A stretch of DNA of 60,931 nucleotides, taken from assembly GCA_964567475.1 (NCBI GenBank), contig CAZMMV010000003.1, forward strand, positions 1 to 60,931. Reading direction: 5' to 3'. Made by a program: the position numbers and the translations under genes. Shown here piece after piece: positions 52,335 to 60,835 of this stretch. Under the pieces are notes generated by a model that searched no databases, was not told the origin of the DNA, and saw only the letters and a program-made list of their open reading frames with translations. The stretch comes from CAZMMV01 sp964567475. GTDB taxonomy: Bacteria > Bacillota > Clostridia > Tissierellales > Tissierellaceae. How positions within the stretch are numbered: position 1 is the first letter of the stretch; every line of letters begins with the position of its first letter.

Positions 52335-53474
52335 ATGAATTTGCTAGATATATTAATTGATTTTTTTCAGAGTACAGGATTTGCTGCCTTAACTTTGGGA
52401 CATATTATAATGCTTTTAGTATCCTTTGCGCTACTTTATTTAGCTATTGTAAAAGGATTTGAACCCCTATTGCTAGTTCCAATATCTTTTGGAATATTGC
52501 TTGCAAATTTACCCCTAGGAGGCCTAATGACTAAAGCCAAAGGTGACCAAATTGGGGGACTATTTTATTATTTATATAAAGGAGTTAAATTAGGTATATA
52601 TCCTCCAATAATATTTATGGGTATAGGAGCAATGACAGACTTTGGGCCACTTATAGCAAATCCTAAAAGTGTATTATTAGGAGCAGCAGCTCAGTTTGGT
52701 ATATTTGCAACTTTTGTAGGAGCAGTATTACTTGGATTCCCAGGCCGACAGGCAGCCAGTATTGGAATGATAGGTGGTGCCAATGGTCCAGCTGCACTTT
52801 ACTTAACATCTTTATTAGCACCAGAATTATTAGGACCAATAGCAGTTGCAGCCTATAGCTATATGGCCTTAGTTCCCATTATTCAGCCACCTATAATGAC
52901 GGCATTGACAACAAAGAAAGAAAGACAAATAGTAATGAAACAAGCTAGAGAAGTATCTAGAAAAGAAAAAATAATATTTCCAATAATGGTAACTGTATTA
53001 GTTTCATTGCTAATTCCATCAGCAGCCACCTTGATAGGAATGTTAATGTTAGGTAACTTGTTTAGAGAATCTTTGGTAGTAGAGAGATTATCTGAAACAT
53101 CTCAAAATGAATTGATCAATATAATTACAATTTTTTTAGGAGTTACAGTAGGTGCTACAGCCAGTGCAGAAACATTTTTGAATTTTAGTACAATAAAGAT
53201 AATAATATTAGGTTTAATAGCATTTGCAATAGGCACAGCATCAGGAGTGCTTTTAGGAAAATTAATGTGCAAATTATCAGGTGGAGAAATTAATCCACTT
53301 ATAGGAGCAGCAGGAGTTTCTGCAGTTCCCATGTCAGCACGTGTAGTACAAAAAATGGGACAAAAAGAAGATCGAAGTAATTTCTTGTTAATGCATGCTA
53401 TGGGTCCAAATGTTGCTGGTGCAATAGGATCTGCAATTGCAGCAGGATTATTGCTTAATTTCTTTGGATGTTAG
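52335..53474 (+). CDS. mmdB: Na+-translocating decarboxylase beta subunit
   Basis: 379-residue integral membrane protein with about nine to eleven helices. It decarboxylates biotin-CO2 and exports Na+. OadB/GcdB/MmdB motifs: GLFYYLYKGVKLGIYPPIIFMGIGAMTDFGPL, GFPGRQAASIGMIGGANGPAALYLTS, YSYMALVPIIQPPIM, and C-terminal SAVPMSARVVQKMGQKEDRSNFLLMHAMGPNVAGAIGSAIAAG. Last gene of the operon. Confidence 0.96.
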   Translation: MNLLDILIDFFQSTGFAALTLGHIIMLLVSFALLYLAIVKGFEPLLLVPISFGILLANLPLGGLMTKAKGDQIGGLFYYLYKGVKLGIYPPIIFMGIGAMTDFGPLIANPKSVLLGAAAQFGIFATFVGAVLLGFPGRQAASIGMIGGANGPAALYLTSLLAPELLGPIAVAAYSYMALVPIIQPPIMTALTTKKERQIVMKQAREVSRKEKIIFPIMVTVLVSLLIPSAATLIGMLMLGNLFRESLVVERLSETSQNELINIITIFLGVTVGATASAETFLNFSTIKIIILGLIAFAIGTASGVLLGKLMCKLSGGEINPLIGAAGVSAVPMSARVVQKMGQKEDRSNFLLMHAMGPNVAGAIGSAIAAGLLLNFFGC

Positions 53475-53524
53475 AATAAAAAATAAGATATAAAAAATAG
53501 AAGTGCATTAGAACGAGTTGTTAA

Positions 53525-53586
53525 GCTCCTCTTATGGTAGATAGATTAAATAAATAAAAATCTGCTACCAAAGGGGAGTGTTTTTT
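53525..53586 (+). terminator. Terminator of the methylmalonyl-CoA operon
   Basis: Imperfect long stem: GCTCCTCTTATGGTAGA (53525-53541) with TCTGCTACCAAAGGGGAG (53561-53578), then GTTTTTTATTT. Confidence 0.8.
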
Positions 53587-53701
53587 ATTTATACTATTAA
53601 TATAACTTTAATCATGTTATCCTTAATCTAAGGTAAAGATGTAAATACAAAGATTACTAAAAGATTATTATTTAAATATATTTTTATAAAGGAGTGATTT
53701 T

Positions 53702-54667
53702 ATGTATTCAGGTTACATAACAGATGTAGAAGGAATAAAGGTGGGGCATTGTCAGTCTCAAGAGGGAATGACAGGATGTAGTGTTATTATATGTGAAGAA
53801 GGTGCAACTGGTGGAGTAGATGTAAGAGGTTCAGCACCAGGAACCAGAGAAACAGATTTATTTAAAGCAGAAAAACTGGTAGATAAGGTAAATGCAGTAG
53901 TTCTAGCTGGTGGATCTGCATTTGGATTAGATGCATCATCAGGTGTAATGAAATATTTAGAAGAAAAAGGAATAGGACTTGATGTAGGAGTAACAAAAGT
54001 TCCAATAGTTTCTTCAGCAGTAATATTTGATTTAAATATTGGAAACTATAAGATTAGACCGGACTTTGATATGGGATATCTAGCAGCTAAAAATGCAAGT
54101 ATAGACAATAGAGAACAAGGGAATGTAGGCTGCGGAATGGGAGCAACAGTAGGAAAAATATTGGGTCCTGAAAATGCTATGAAGTCTGGCTTAGGATCAG
54201 CAAGTGTTAAAATTGGAGAATTAGTTGTTTCTGCTATGGTAGCCCTAAATAGTTTTGGAGATATATATGATTTTACAGATAACAAACAAATTGCTGGAGT
54301 TTATGACTATAAAAATAATAACTTGTTAAACACAGTAAAAATTATGAAAGATAAGAATAAAAAAATAGGATTTAATGTGAAAAATACTACAATCGGTATA
54401 ATAGTTACAAATGCTGTTTTAACTAAAGCCCAAGGAAATAAAGTTTCTCAAATGGCTCACAATGGCTTTGCTAGAACAATAAACCCTGTCCATACTATGG
54501 TGGATGGAGATACTATATTTACCATGGCAACAAATAAAATAAACTCAGATATAAACTTAATTGGTACATTAGCAGCAGAAGCAATGAGTAAGGCTATTAT
54601 AAATGCAATTTCACTTGCAGAAGGTGTAAAAGGATTAAAAACTTATAAAGATATTCAAGTTAAATAA
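53702..54667 (+). CDS. P1 family peptidase (NylC/DmpA-like)
   Basis: 321-residue Ntn-hydrolase, a second member distinct from the one at 8895. Features: ITDVEGIKVGHCQSQEGMTGCSVI at the N-terminus, GGSAFGLDASSGVMKYLE, GNVGCGMGATVGKILG, and an autocleavage-type site NTTIGIIVTNA, whose Thr resembles the NylC nucleophile. AHNGFARTINPVHTMVDGDTIF is typical of this subgroup. Substrate unknown, likely small amides or peptides. ATG after AAAGGAGTG. Confidence 0.88.
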   Translation: MYSGYITDVEGIKVGHCQSQEGMTGCSVIICEEGATGGVDVRGSAPGTRETDLFKAEKLVDKVNAVVLAGGSAFGLDASSGVMKYLEEKGIGLDVGVTKVPIVSSAVIFDLNIGNYKIRPDFDMGYLAAKNASIDNREQGNVGCGMGATVGKILGPENAMKSGLGSASVKIGELVVSAMVALNSFGDIYDFTDNKQIAGVYDYKNNNLLNTVKIMKDKNKKIGFNVKNTTIGIIVTNAVLTKAQGNKVSQMAHNGFARTINPVHTMVDGDTIFTMATNKINSDINLIGTLAAEAMSKAIINAISLAEGVKGLKTYKDIQVK

Positions 54668-54815
54668 ATTAACTCTTGAATTAATGTGTAAATAGTTTTA
54701 TAATGATTTTGTTAGACGGCCAACATCTTTTTAGAGTTGGACTAGATAAAAATTAAAAACTTAATATTTTATCGACTGGTATCTAAAAAAAAGAACTAGA
54801 GCGGAGGAATGTAAA

Positions 54816-55565
54816 ATGATTAGAGAAAAGAAATTAGATGTAAGAAAGTTAACTATTATTGGAGTATTGGGTGCTATTTCTATAGTACTAGGAAGCACGC
54901 CACTGGGTTTTATACCTGTGGGACCAACAAGTGCAACCATAATGCATATACCCGTCATTATAGGGTCTATAATGGAAGGACCTGTGGTAGGAGCATTTAT
55001 AGGTCTTATTTTTGGATTATTTAGTGCTTTTAGAGCTTTAACAAATCCAACCCCTGTATCTTTTATATTTTTAAATCCACTAATTTCAATAGTTCCTAGA
55101 GTACTAATAGGTATAATAACTTATTATGTATACAATGGATTAAAAAAATTGGGTAATCAAAAGACTATAGGAGTTATGTGTGTAATCTTATTAGGAATAG
55201 TATCTTACTTATCATATGGTATATATGATAATATCAAAGCTGCAGGCAGTATATGGTTAACCTTAATGAATATATTTCTTGTATTGTTAACAGTTTCAAC
55301 TGGATATTTTGCATATACTAAATTTAAAGATAATGCTTTAGATGTAATTGTTTCCACAATTGTAGGTAGTCTTACCAATACCATAGGTGTATTAGGATTG
55401 GTTTATCTAATATATGCTGAAAGATTTGTAAAGGGATTAGGTGGAGATGTAACAACTGCTAGAAAAGTTATATTTGGAATTGGTGTTGCAAATGGAATTC
55501 CAGAAACTATAATTGCGATTATAATAGTAACATCTGTAGTAGTTGGGCTGGAAAACAGAAGATAA
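54816..55565 (+). CDS. ECF transporter substrate-binding component, probably pantothenate (PanT-like)
   Basis: 249-residue membrane protein with about six helices of the ECF S-component fold. The stretch GSTPLGFIPVGPTSATIMHIPVIIGSIMEGPVVGAFIGLIFGLFSAFRA resembles PanT. The next gene, 15 bases away, is pantothenate kinase coaX, which supports pantothenate as substrate. It needs the shared EcfAA'T module from elsewhere. ATG after GCGGAGGAA. The 148-base leader has a small CCAAC/GTTGG stem but no riboswitch I can name. Confidence 0.85.
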   Translation: MIREKKLDVRKLTIIGVLGAISIVLGSTPLGFIPVGPTSATIMHIPVIIGSIMEGPVVGAFIGLIFGLFSAFRALTNPTPVSFIFLNPLISIVPRVLIGIITYYVYNGLKKLGNQKTIGVMCVILLGIVSYLSYGIYDNIKAAGSIWLTLMNIFLVLLTVSTGYFAYTKFKDNALDVIVSTIVGSLTNTIGVLGLVYLIYAERFVKGLGGDVTTARKVIFGIGVANGIPETIIAIIIVTSVVVGLENRR

Positions 55566-55580
55566 GAGGAAGGTGAGAGA

Positions 55581-56354
55581 TTGTTATTAGTTATAGATGT
55601 TGGTAATACCAACATAGTATTTGGCGTGTATAAAGGTGATGAACTTTTATATGATTGGAGAATTTCTACGGAAAAAAATCGGACTTCAGATGAATATGGA
55701 CTTTTATTTGAACAGATTTTCAGATATAATAAATTAGATCCAAAAGAGGTTGAAAATGTTATTATTTCTTCAGTAGTACCCCCATTGATGCATACCTTGC
55801 CAACAATGAGTCAGAGATATTTTGATATTGATCCTATTGTTGTAGGACCTGGGGTTAAAACTGGAATGAATATAAAATATGACAATCCTAGAGAAGTTGG
55901 TGCAGATAGAATAGTAAATGCTGTTGCTGCTTATGAAAAATATGGAGGACCATTAATCATAGTAGATGTAGGTACAGCTATTACATTTTGTGCAGTCTCT
56001 AAAGAAGGAGATTATATTGGAGGAGTTATAACTCCAGGAATAAAAATATCTTCAGAAGCATTATTTTTAAGAACTGCAAAATTGCCTAAAGTTGAAATTG
56101 CAAAACCAGAAAAAGTAATAGGTAAAAATACAACAAATAGTATTCAATCTGGTTTAGTATATGGATACATAGGTATGGTAGATTATATAATCAAGAAAAT
56201 GATTGAAGAAATGGGAGTTAGTGAAGATCAAGTTAATGTTGTTGGAACTGGTGGATTCTCAGTGTTAATAGCATCTGAAAGTAAATATATTAAGAAGATA
56301 GATAGATTATTGACATTAGAAGGATTAAAAATAATTTATGAGAGAAATAAGTAA
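55581..56354 (+). CDS. coaX: Type III pantothenate kinase
   Basis: First step of CoA synthesis, 257 residues, ASKHA fold. Motifs: DVGNTNIVFG (6-11 phosphate loop), WRISTEKNRTSDEYG, GADRIVNAVAAYEKYGGPLIIVDVGTAITF, and GGVITPGIKISSEALFLRTAKLP. TTG start after GGAAGGTGAG. In B. subtilis coaX also follows ftsH; here the methylmalonyl operon and two genes separate them. Confidence 0.97.
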   Translation: MLLVIDVGNTNIVFGVYKGDELLYDWRISTEKNRTSDEYGLLFEQIFRYNKLDPKEVENVIISSVVPPLMHTLPTMSQRYFDIDPIVVGPGVKTGMNIKYDNPREVGADRIVNAVAAYEKYGGPLIIVDVGTAITFCAVSKEGDYIGGVITPGIKISSEALFLRTAKLPKVEIAKPEKVIGKNTTNSIQSGLVYGYIGMVDYIIKKMIEEMGVSEDQVNVVGTGGFSVLIASESKYIKKIDRLLTLEGLKIIYERNK

Positions 56355-56367
56355 GTAGCTTTTTAGC
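56348..56367 (+). terminator. Terminator of coaX
   Basis: AAGTAGCT / AGCTACTT with a TTTT loop, followed by ACTTTTG; it overlaps the stop. Confidence 0.75.
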
Positions 56368-56398
56368 TACTTACTTTTGTAATTGTAGGGGTGATCGA

Positions 56399-57370
56399 TT
56401 GAAGATAAAAGATATAAGCTTAGAAAATAATGTATTTTTAGCTCCAATGGCAGGAGTTACAGATTTACCATTTAGAATGCTATGTAGAGAAATGGGTGCA
56501 GGATTAGTTTTTTCTGAAATGGTAAGTAGTAAAGGAATGTATTATAAAGATAAAACAACCAAAGATCTTTTAAGGGTAAATCCGGATGAAAGACCTATTG
56601 CTGTTCAAATATTTGGTTCAGATCCTGATATCATGGCTTATATAGTATCTGAATATCTCAATAAAAGAGATGATATAGATATTATAGATATAAATATGGG
56701 TTGTCCAGCCCCTAAGATAGTAAAAAATGGTGATGGTAGTGCCTTGATGAAGAAAGAAAAATTAGCTAGGAATGTTATTAAATCAGTAGTCAAGGCTTCA
56801 AATAAACCAGTAACCCTTAAAATTAGAATGGGTTGGGACCACAATAGTATAAATGGAATTGAGATAGCTAAGATGGCAGAAGATGAAGGTATATCTGCAC
56901 TTACCGTTCATGGAAGAACTAGAGATATGTTTTACTCAGGACAAGCAGATTGGAATTTTATAAAGGAAGTCAAGAAGAGTATATCTATTCCAGTTATAGG
57001 AAATGGAGATATCTTTGAACCACAGGATGCAATTAATATGTTAAACTATACTAATTGTGATGCCATAGCAATAGCTAGGGGTAGTCAAGGAAATCCCTGG
57101 ATATTTAAAAGAGTATTATCTTTAATGGAAGGCAAAGAAGATAAGCCACCAAGTGTTGATGAAAAGATAAAGACTTGTATAAGACACCTAGAATTATTAT
57201 GTAGTGTTAAAGGTGAAAGAGTAGGAGTAATGGAAATGAGAAAACATGCAGCCTGGTATTTGAAGGGTTTAAAGGATTCTAATGAAGTTAAAAACAAGAT
57301 AAATAATATAGATAATAAAAAAGATATGAAAACTGTTCTTTATAACTTTCTAGACCTATATAATGAATAA
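56399..57370 (+). CDS. dus: tRNA-dihydrouridine synthase (DusB-like)
   Basis: FMN enzyme that reduces uridines in the tRNA D-loop, 323 residues. Motifs: FLAPMAGVTDLPFRMLCREMGAGL, the catalytic C102 in INMGCPAPKIVKNGDGSALM, LTVHGRTRDMFYSGQADW, GNGDIFEPQDAINML and IARGSQGNPWIF. TTG start after AGGGGTGAT. Conserved near lysS, as in B. subtilis. Confidence 0.96.
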   Translation: MKIKDISLENNVFLAPMAGVTDLPFRMLCREMGAGLVFSEMVSSKGMYYKDKTTKDLLRVNPDERPIAVQIFGSDPDIMAYIVSEYLNKRDDIDIIDINMGCPAPKIVKNGDGSALMKKEKLARNVIKSVVKASNKPVTLKIRMGWDHNSINGIEIAKMAEDEGISALTVHGRTRDMFYSGQADWNFIKEVKKSISIPVIGNGDIFEPQDAINMLNYTNCDAIAIARGSQGNPWIFKRVLSLMEGKEDKPPSVDEKIKTCIRHLELLCSVKGERVGVMEMRKHAAWYLKGLKDSNEVKNKINNIDNKKDMKTVLYNFLDLYNE

Positions 57371-57422
57371 TGTAATTAATAATGTATTTGTTTCATATAA
57401 TAGATAAAAATCAGGAAGGAGG

Positions 57423-58343
57423 ATGACTATCGGATTTTTATATATTATAGATAAAGATAAATATTTACAGTATTACAAAAAAGGATTTATAAAGTACATG
57501 CCACAAATTTTCTTACCACTGTTTAAGCCTGTTATACTAGAAAAGATAAAAAAAGAAGAAATAGTAATAGGAAAAGTAGGCGCTGTAAATTTAAAATCTA
57601 TTGATTTTAATAGTGAAGAACAATTAAATAAATTTATAAAATCTATAGAAAAGATACAAGATGAAGATTGTGTAAGCATACTAATGGAAGAATATATTGA
57701 TTTAGATTCTAGTATCTTAGAGACATTAAAAAAGAATTTAAATATATTCTCAGGAAGTGGAATGCTTAAAAAGATAGTTGATTTACCCATAGTAATAAGA
57801 AAGATTTTTAATATATTAAATGAAGATATAAAAGATAAAGAAGTACTTATACTTTCAGATGATAAAGAAAAGGCAAAGGAAATAATAAAAGAATTAGCTA
57901 AGGATATTAGATTTATAACTGTCTATGGACTTGATGAAGAAGAAGAGGAAGAATTATATCAATATATATTATATGAAATAGGACTTTCTATTTATCATAC
58001 TAAAGATTTCTATAATACTATAGAAAACTATAGTGTCGTAATTAACCTTATAGATAGAATAAATTTAAGTAAAACAATCAGAAAAAAGGACTCTATTGTA
58101 TTTGACTTTAGTTCAGGGAATAATGAATCGTCTCTTATAAAGGATTACGGATATGATTTAAAAGATCTGGCTATTAAAAAAAGTAAATGGTTTGGTCCTA
58201 TAATTAATACAAAAATGATTGAATTTTTATTAGAAGAGAATATAAATAATATTAAACCAAAATATCTTATTACTAAAGAAAACAATTATTATACATTTAA
58301 AGAGTATGTAGAGTTGTTTATAAAGATTAGGGGAAGGTTTTAA
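57423..58343 (+). CDS. Uncharacterised protein
   Basis: 306 residues, not recognised. It has no signal peptide or clear transmembrane helix. The middle (about 140-170, DKEVLILSDDKEKAKEIIKELAKDIRFITVYGLDEEEE) looks like a Rossmann-type beta-alpha unit, and the C-terminus has KWFGPIINTKMIEFLLEE. The ATG directly follows AGGAGG, an unusually short spacing, so a non-standard start a few codons later is possible. It sits between dus and greA. Function unknown; I do not assign one. Confidence 0.6.
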   Translation: MTIGFLYIIDKDKYLQYYKKGFIKYMPQIFLPLFKPVILEKIKKEEIVIGKVGAVNLKSIDFNSEEQLNKFIKSIEKIQDEDCVSILMEEYIDLDSSILETLKKNLNIFSGSGMLKKIVDLPIVIRKIFNILNEDIKDKEVLILSDDKEKAKEIIKELAKDIRFITVYGLDEEEEEELYQYILYEIGLSIYHTKDFYNTIENYSVVINLIDRINLSKTIRKKDSIVFDFSSGNNESSLIKDYGYDLKDLAIKKSKWFGPIINTKMIEFLLEENINNIKPKYLITKENNYYTFKEYVELFIKIRGRF

Positions 58344-58479
58344 GGACTTGACATTATGCTCTAGCTTGAATATAATAAACCTTATATAATATTTTACAAT
58401 ATTCTAAAAATGGAAATGACTTTTATTGAAATCAAATTAAAATTTAAATATATGTTTAATGGGAAAGGGAGAGGGAATA

Positions 58480-58956
58480 ATGTTAGAAAAGGATGTTTTT
58501 TTAACGTTGGAAGGTCTAAAAAAGTTAGAAGATGAGTTAGATCTTTCAAAAACCGTTAAAAGAAAGGAAATAGCAGGAAGAATAAAGCAAGCCCTAGATT
58601 TTGGAGATATATCTGAGAACTCAGAGTACGATCAGGCTAAAAATGAACAGGCACAATTAGAAGAACGTATAGCAAAACTTGAAGGTATGTTAAGAAATGC
58701 AAAACTAATAGATGAAGATGATATAAATACAGATATTGTAAGTATTGGATCCAAAGTAGTGGTTAAAGACTTAGAATATGATGAAGAAATGTCACTAAAA
58801 ATAGTAGGATCAGCAGAAGCTGACCCCTATAATGGAATAATATCAAATGAGTCACCTGTAGGTTCTTCATTATTGGGACATAAAGTAGGAGACTTAGTAG
58901 ATATTTCTGTACCAGATGGAATTATAAAATATGAAATACTAGATATTAGTAGATAA
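58480..58956 (+). CDS. greA: Transcription elongation factor GreA
   Basis: 158 residues: N-terminal antiparallel coiled coil (FLTLEGLKKLEDELD...DFGDISENSEYDQAKNEQAQLEERI) with the acidic tip that restarts backtracked RNA polymerase, and a C-terminal FKBP-like domain (SNESPVGSSLLGHKVGD). I choose ATG 58480, which gives the usual length and follows GGAGAGGG; the in-frame ATG 58459 overlaps that site's neighbourhood and lacks an RBS. Confidence 0.97.
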   Translation: MLEKDVFLTLEGLKKLEDELDLSKTVKRKEIAGRIKQALDFGDISENSEYDQAKNEQAQLEERIAKLEGMLRNAKLIDEDDINTDIVSIGSKVVVKDLEYDEEMSLKIVGSAEADPYNGIISNESPVGSSLLGHKVGDLVDISVPDGIIKYEILDISR

Positions 58957-58986
58957 AAGGATCAATAAACCAAGGAGGCAAAGTAA

Positions 58987-60465
58987 ATGGGAGATACAGA
59001 TTTAAATTTAAATGAAATGTTGGTTATGAAGAGAGAAAAGTTAAAGGAACTAATAGAAAAGGATAAAAATCCATTTTTAGTAGAAAAATTTGACTATACT
59101 CATCATAGTAAGACCATAGAAGAAGACTATGATAATCTAGAAGGTCAAACAGTTTCTGTTGCTGGCCGAATAATGTCAAGACGTGGTCATGGAAAAGTAA
59201 GTTTTATTGATTTACAAGATAGTGTTGGAAGAATACAAATTTTTGTAAAGCAAGACAACATAGGTGAAGAAAATTACAAGGATTTATCACTATATGATAT
59301 AGGAGATATAATAGGTGTAAAAGGTGAAGTTTTCAAAACGAAAACTGAAGAAATCTCAATAAGAGCTAAAGAAGTATTATTGATGAGTAAGTCCTTACAA
59401 ATTTTACCTGAAAAATTCCATGGATTAAAAGATCAAGATTTAAGATACCGTCAGAGATATGTAGATTTGATAGTTAATCCTGAAGTTAAGGAAACATTTA
59501 TATTGAGATCTAAGATGATAAAAGCAGTAAGAGAATTTTTTGATCAAAGAGGATTCATAGAAGTAGAAACTCCTATACTAAGCACCATAGCTGGAGGAGC
59601 AAATGCTAGACCATTTGCAACTCACCATAATACATTGGATATAGACATGTATCTTAGAATAGCAAATGAACTTTATCTAAAAAGGCTTATAGTTGGAGGA
59701 TTTGAAAAGGTATATGAAATGGGTAGAATGTTTAGAAATGAAGGAATGAGTCCTAAACATAATCCAGAATTTACAAACATAGAATTATATCAAGCTTATG
59801 TAGACTATGAAGAAATGATGAGACTTACAGAAAATCTTTTTGCTTATGTAGCAGAAAAGACATTGGGAACTACAAAAATTAATTATCAAGGAACAGAAAT
59901 AGAATTAGCTCCACCATGGATAAGATTAGACATGGCAGATGCAGTAAAAAAATACTTAGGAATAGATTTCAATGAAATAAATACTGATGAAGAAGCTATT
60001 GAAATAGCTAAATCTAAAGGAATCAAGATAAATCCAGGAATGACTAGAGGACATGTAATAGCTGAATTATTTGAAGAGTTTTGTGAAGAACATTTAATTC
60101 AACCAACATTTATTACAGGCCATCCAGTAGAGATATCTCCATTAGCAAAGAGAAATCCAGATGATCCTAGAAAGACTAATAGATTTGAAGCATTTATTAA
60201 TACTTGGGAATTTGCAAATGCTTTCTCTGAGTTAAATGATCCAATAGATCAAAGAGAAAGATTTGAATCTCAGGTAAAACAAAAAAATGCTGGAGATGAC
60301 GAAGCACATCCAATGGATGAGGACTTTATAAATGCAATAGAAGTAGGTCTTCCACCAACAGGCGGACTTGGAATTGGAATTGATAGAATGATAATATTAC
60401 TTACTAATCAACCAAGCATTAGGGATATATTGCTATTTCCTACTATGAAACCTATAGAAGATTAG
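58987..60465 (+). CDS. lysS: Lysyl-tRNA synthetase (class II)
   Basis: 492 residues. N-terminal OB-fold anticodon-binding domain (about 50-160; VSVAGRIMSRRGHGKVSFIDLQD). Class II core: motif 1 FFDQRGFIEVETPIL, motif 2 FRNEGMSPKHNPEFTNIELYQAY, motif 3 GLGIGIDRMIILLTN. ATG after CCAAGGAGG. It follows greA closely, so the two are probably one transcript. Confidence 0.97.
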   Translation: MGDTDLNLNEMLVMKREKLKELIEKDKNPFLVEKFDYTHHSKTIEEDYDNLEGQTVSVAGRIMSRRGHGKVSFIDLQDSVGRIQIFVKQDNIGEENYKDLSLYDIGDIIGVKGEVFKTKTEEISIRAKEVLLMSKSLQILPEKFHGLKDQDLRYRQRYVDLIVNPEVKETFILRSKMIKAVREFFDQRGFIEVETPILSTIAGGANARPFATHHNTLDIDMYLRIANELYLKRLIVGGFEKVYEMGRMFRNEGMSPKHNPEFTNIELYQAYVDYEEMMRLTENLFAYVAEKTLGTTKINYQGTEIELAPPWIRLDMADAVKKYLGIDFNEINTDEEAIEIAKSKGIKINPGMTRGHVIAELFEEFCEEHLIQPTFITGHPVEISPLAKRNPDDPRKTNRFEAFINTWEFANAFSELNDPIDQRERFESQVKQKNAGDDEAHPMDEDFINAIEVGLPPTGGLGIGIDRMIILLTNQPSIRDILLFPTMKPIED

Positions 60466-60467
60466 AT

Positions 60468-60501
60468 AAAAGCTTGTAGGGATTTTCACCTACAAGCTTT
60501 T
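60468..60501 (+). terminator. Terminator of lysS
   Basis: AAAAGCTTGTAGG / CCTACAAGCTTTT, an eight-base loop and a T run; strong. Confidence 0.93.
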
Positions 60502-60606
60502 TTTTATATTTATATATATAGTTATCAGATGTATATTATCAAAGTATCTGGAGAAGCTATAAGTGTAATAGATTACAAAACAATACAAAATAATACAAAA
60601 TAATAT

Positions 60607-60635
60607 TTGACTAAGTTGAAATAACATGTTATACT
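60607..60635 (+). promoter_or_regulatory. rrn promoter P1
   Basis: TTGACT (60607-60612) and TATACT (60630-60635), 17-base spacer, A/T-rich upstream sequence that could act as an UP element. Confidence 0.75.
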
Positions 60636-60703
60636 AAGTTTCCAGTCGAAAACTACTGGTTTTCAAAAGGCAAGAAAGAAAACAAAAGTTTTTAAAATAA
60701 GTC

Positions 60704-60732
60704 TTGACTTTAATAGCTAATGATAGTATTAT
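60704..60732 (+). promoter_or_regulatory. rrn promoter P2
   Basis: TTGACT (60704-60709) and TATTAT (60727-60732), 17-base spacer, exactly 97 bases after P1, with A tracts just upstream. Confidence 0.75.
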
Positions 60733-60800
60733 AGTATGAGTCACCAAGAAACAGTTTGAAAGCAATTAAAAAACATTTTAAAAACTTTTCAAATTAATGG

Positions 60801-60829
60801 TTGACAAGAAACAAAAGATTTGTTATACT
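60801..60829 (+). promoter_or_regulatory. rrn promoter P3
   Basis: TTGACA (60801-60806) and TATACT (60824-60829), 17-base spacer, exactly 97 bases after P2; the best match to consensus of the three. Confidence 0.8.
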
Positions 60830-60835
60830 AAATAA

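Noticed and set aside
54668..54815. Riboswitch before the PanT-like gene
   Set aside because: Only a small CCAAC/GTTGG stem is visible; no known aptamer pattern.
60502..60606. A small gene after lysS
   Set aside because: No frame with an RBS; the stretch is A/T-rich promoter-like DNA.
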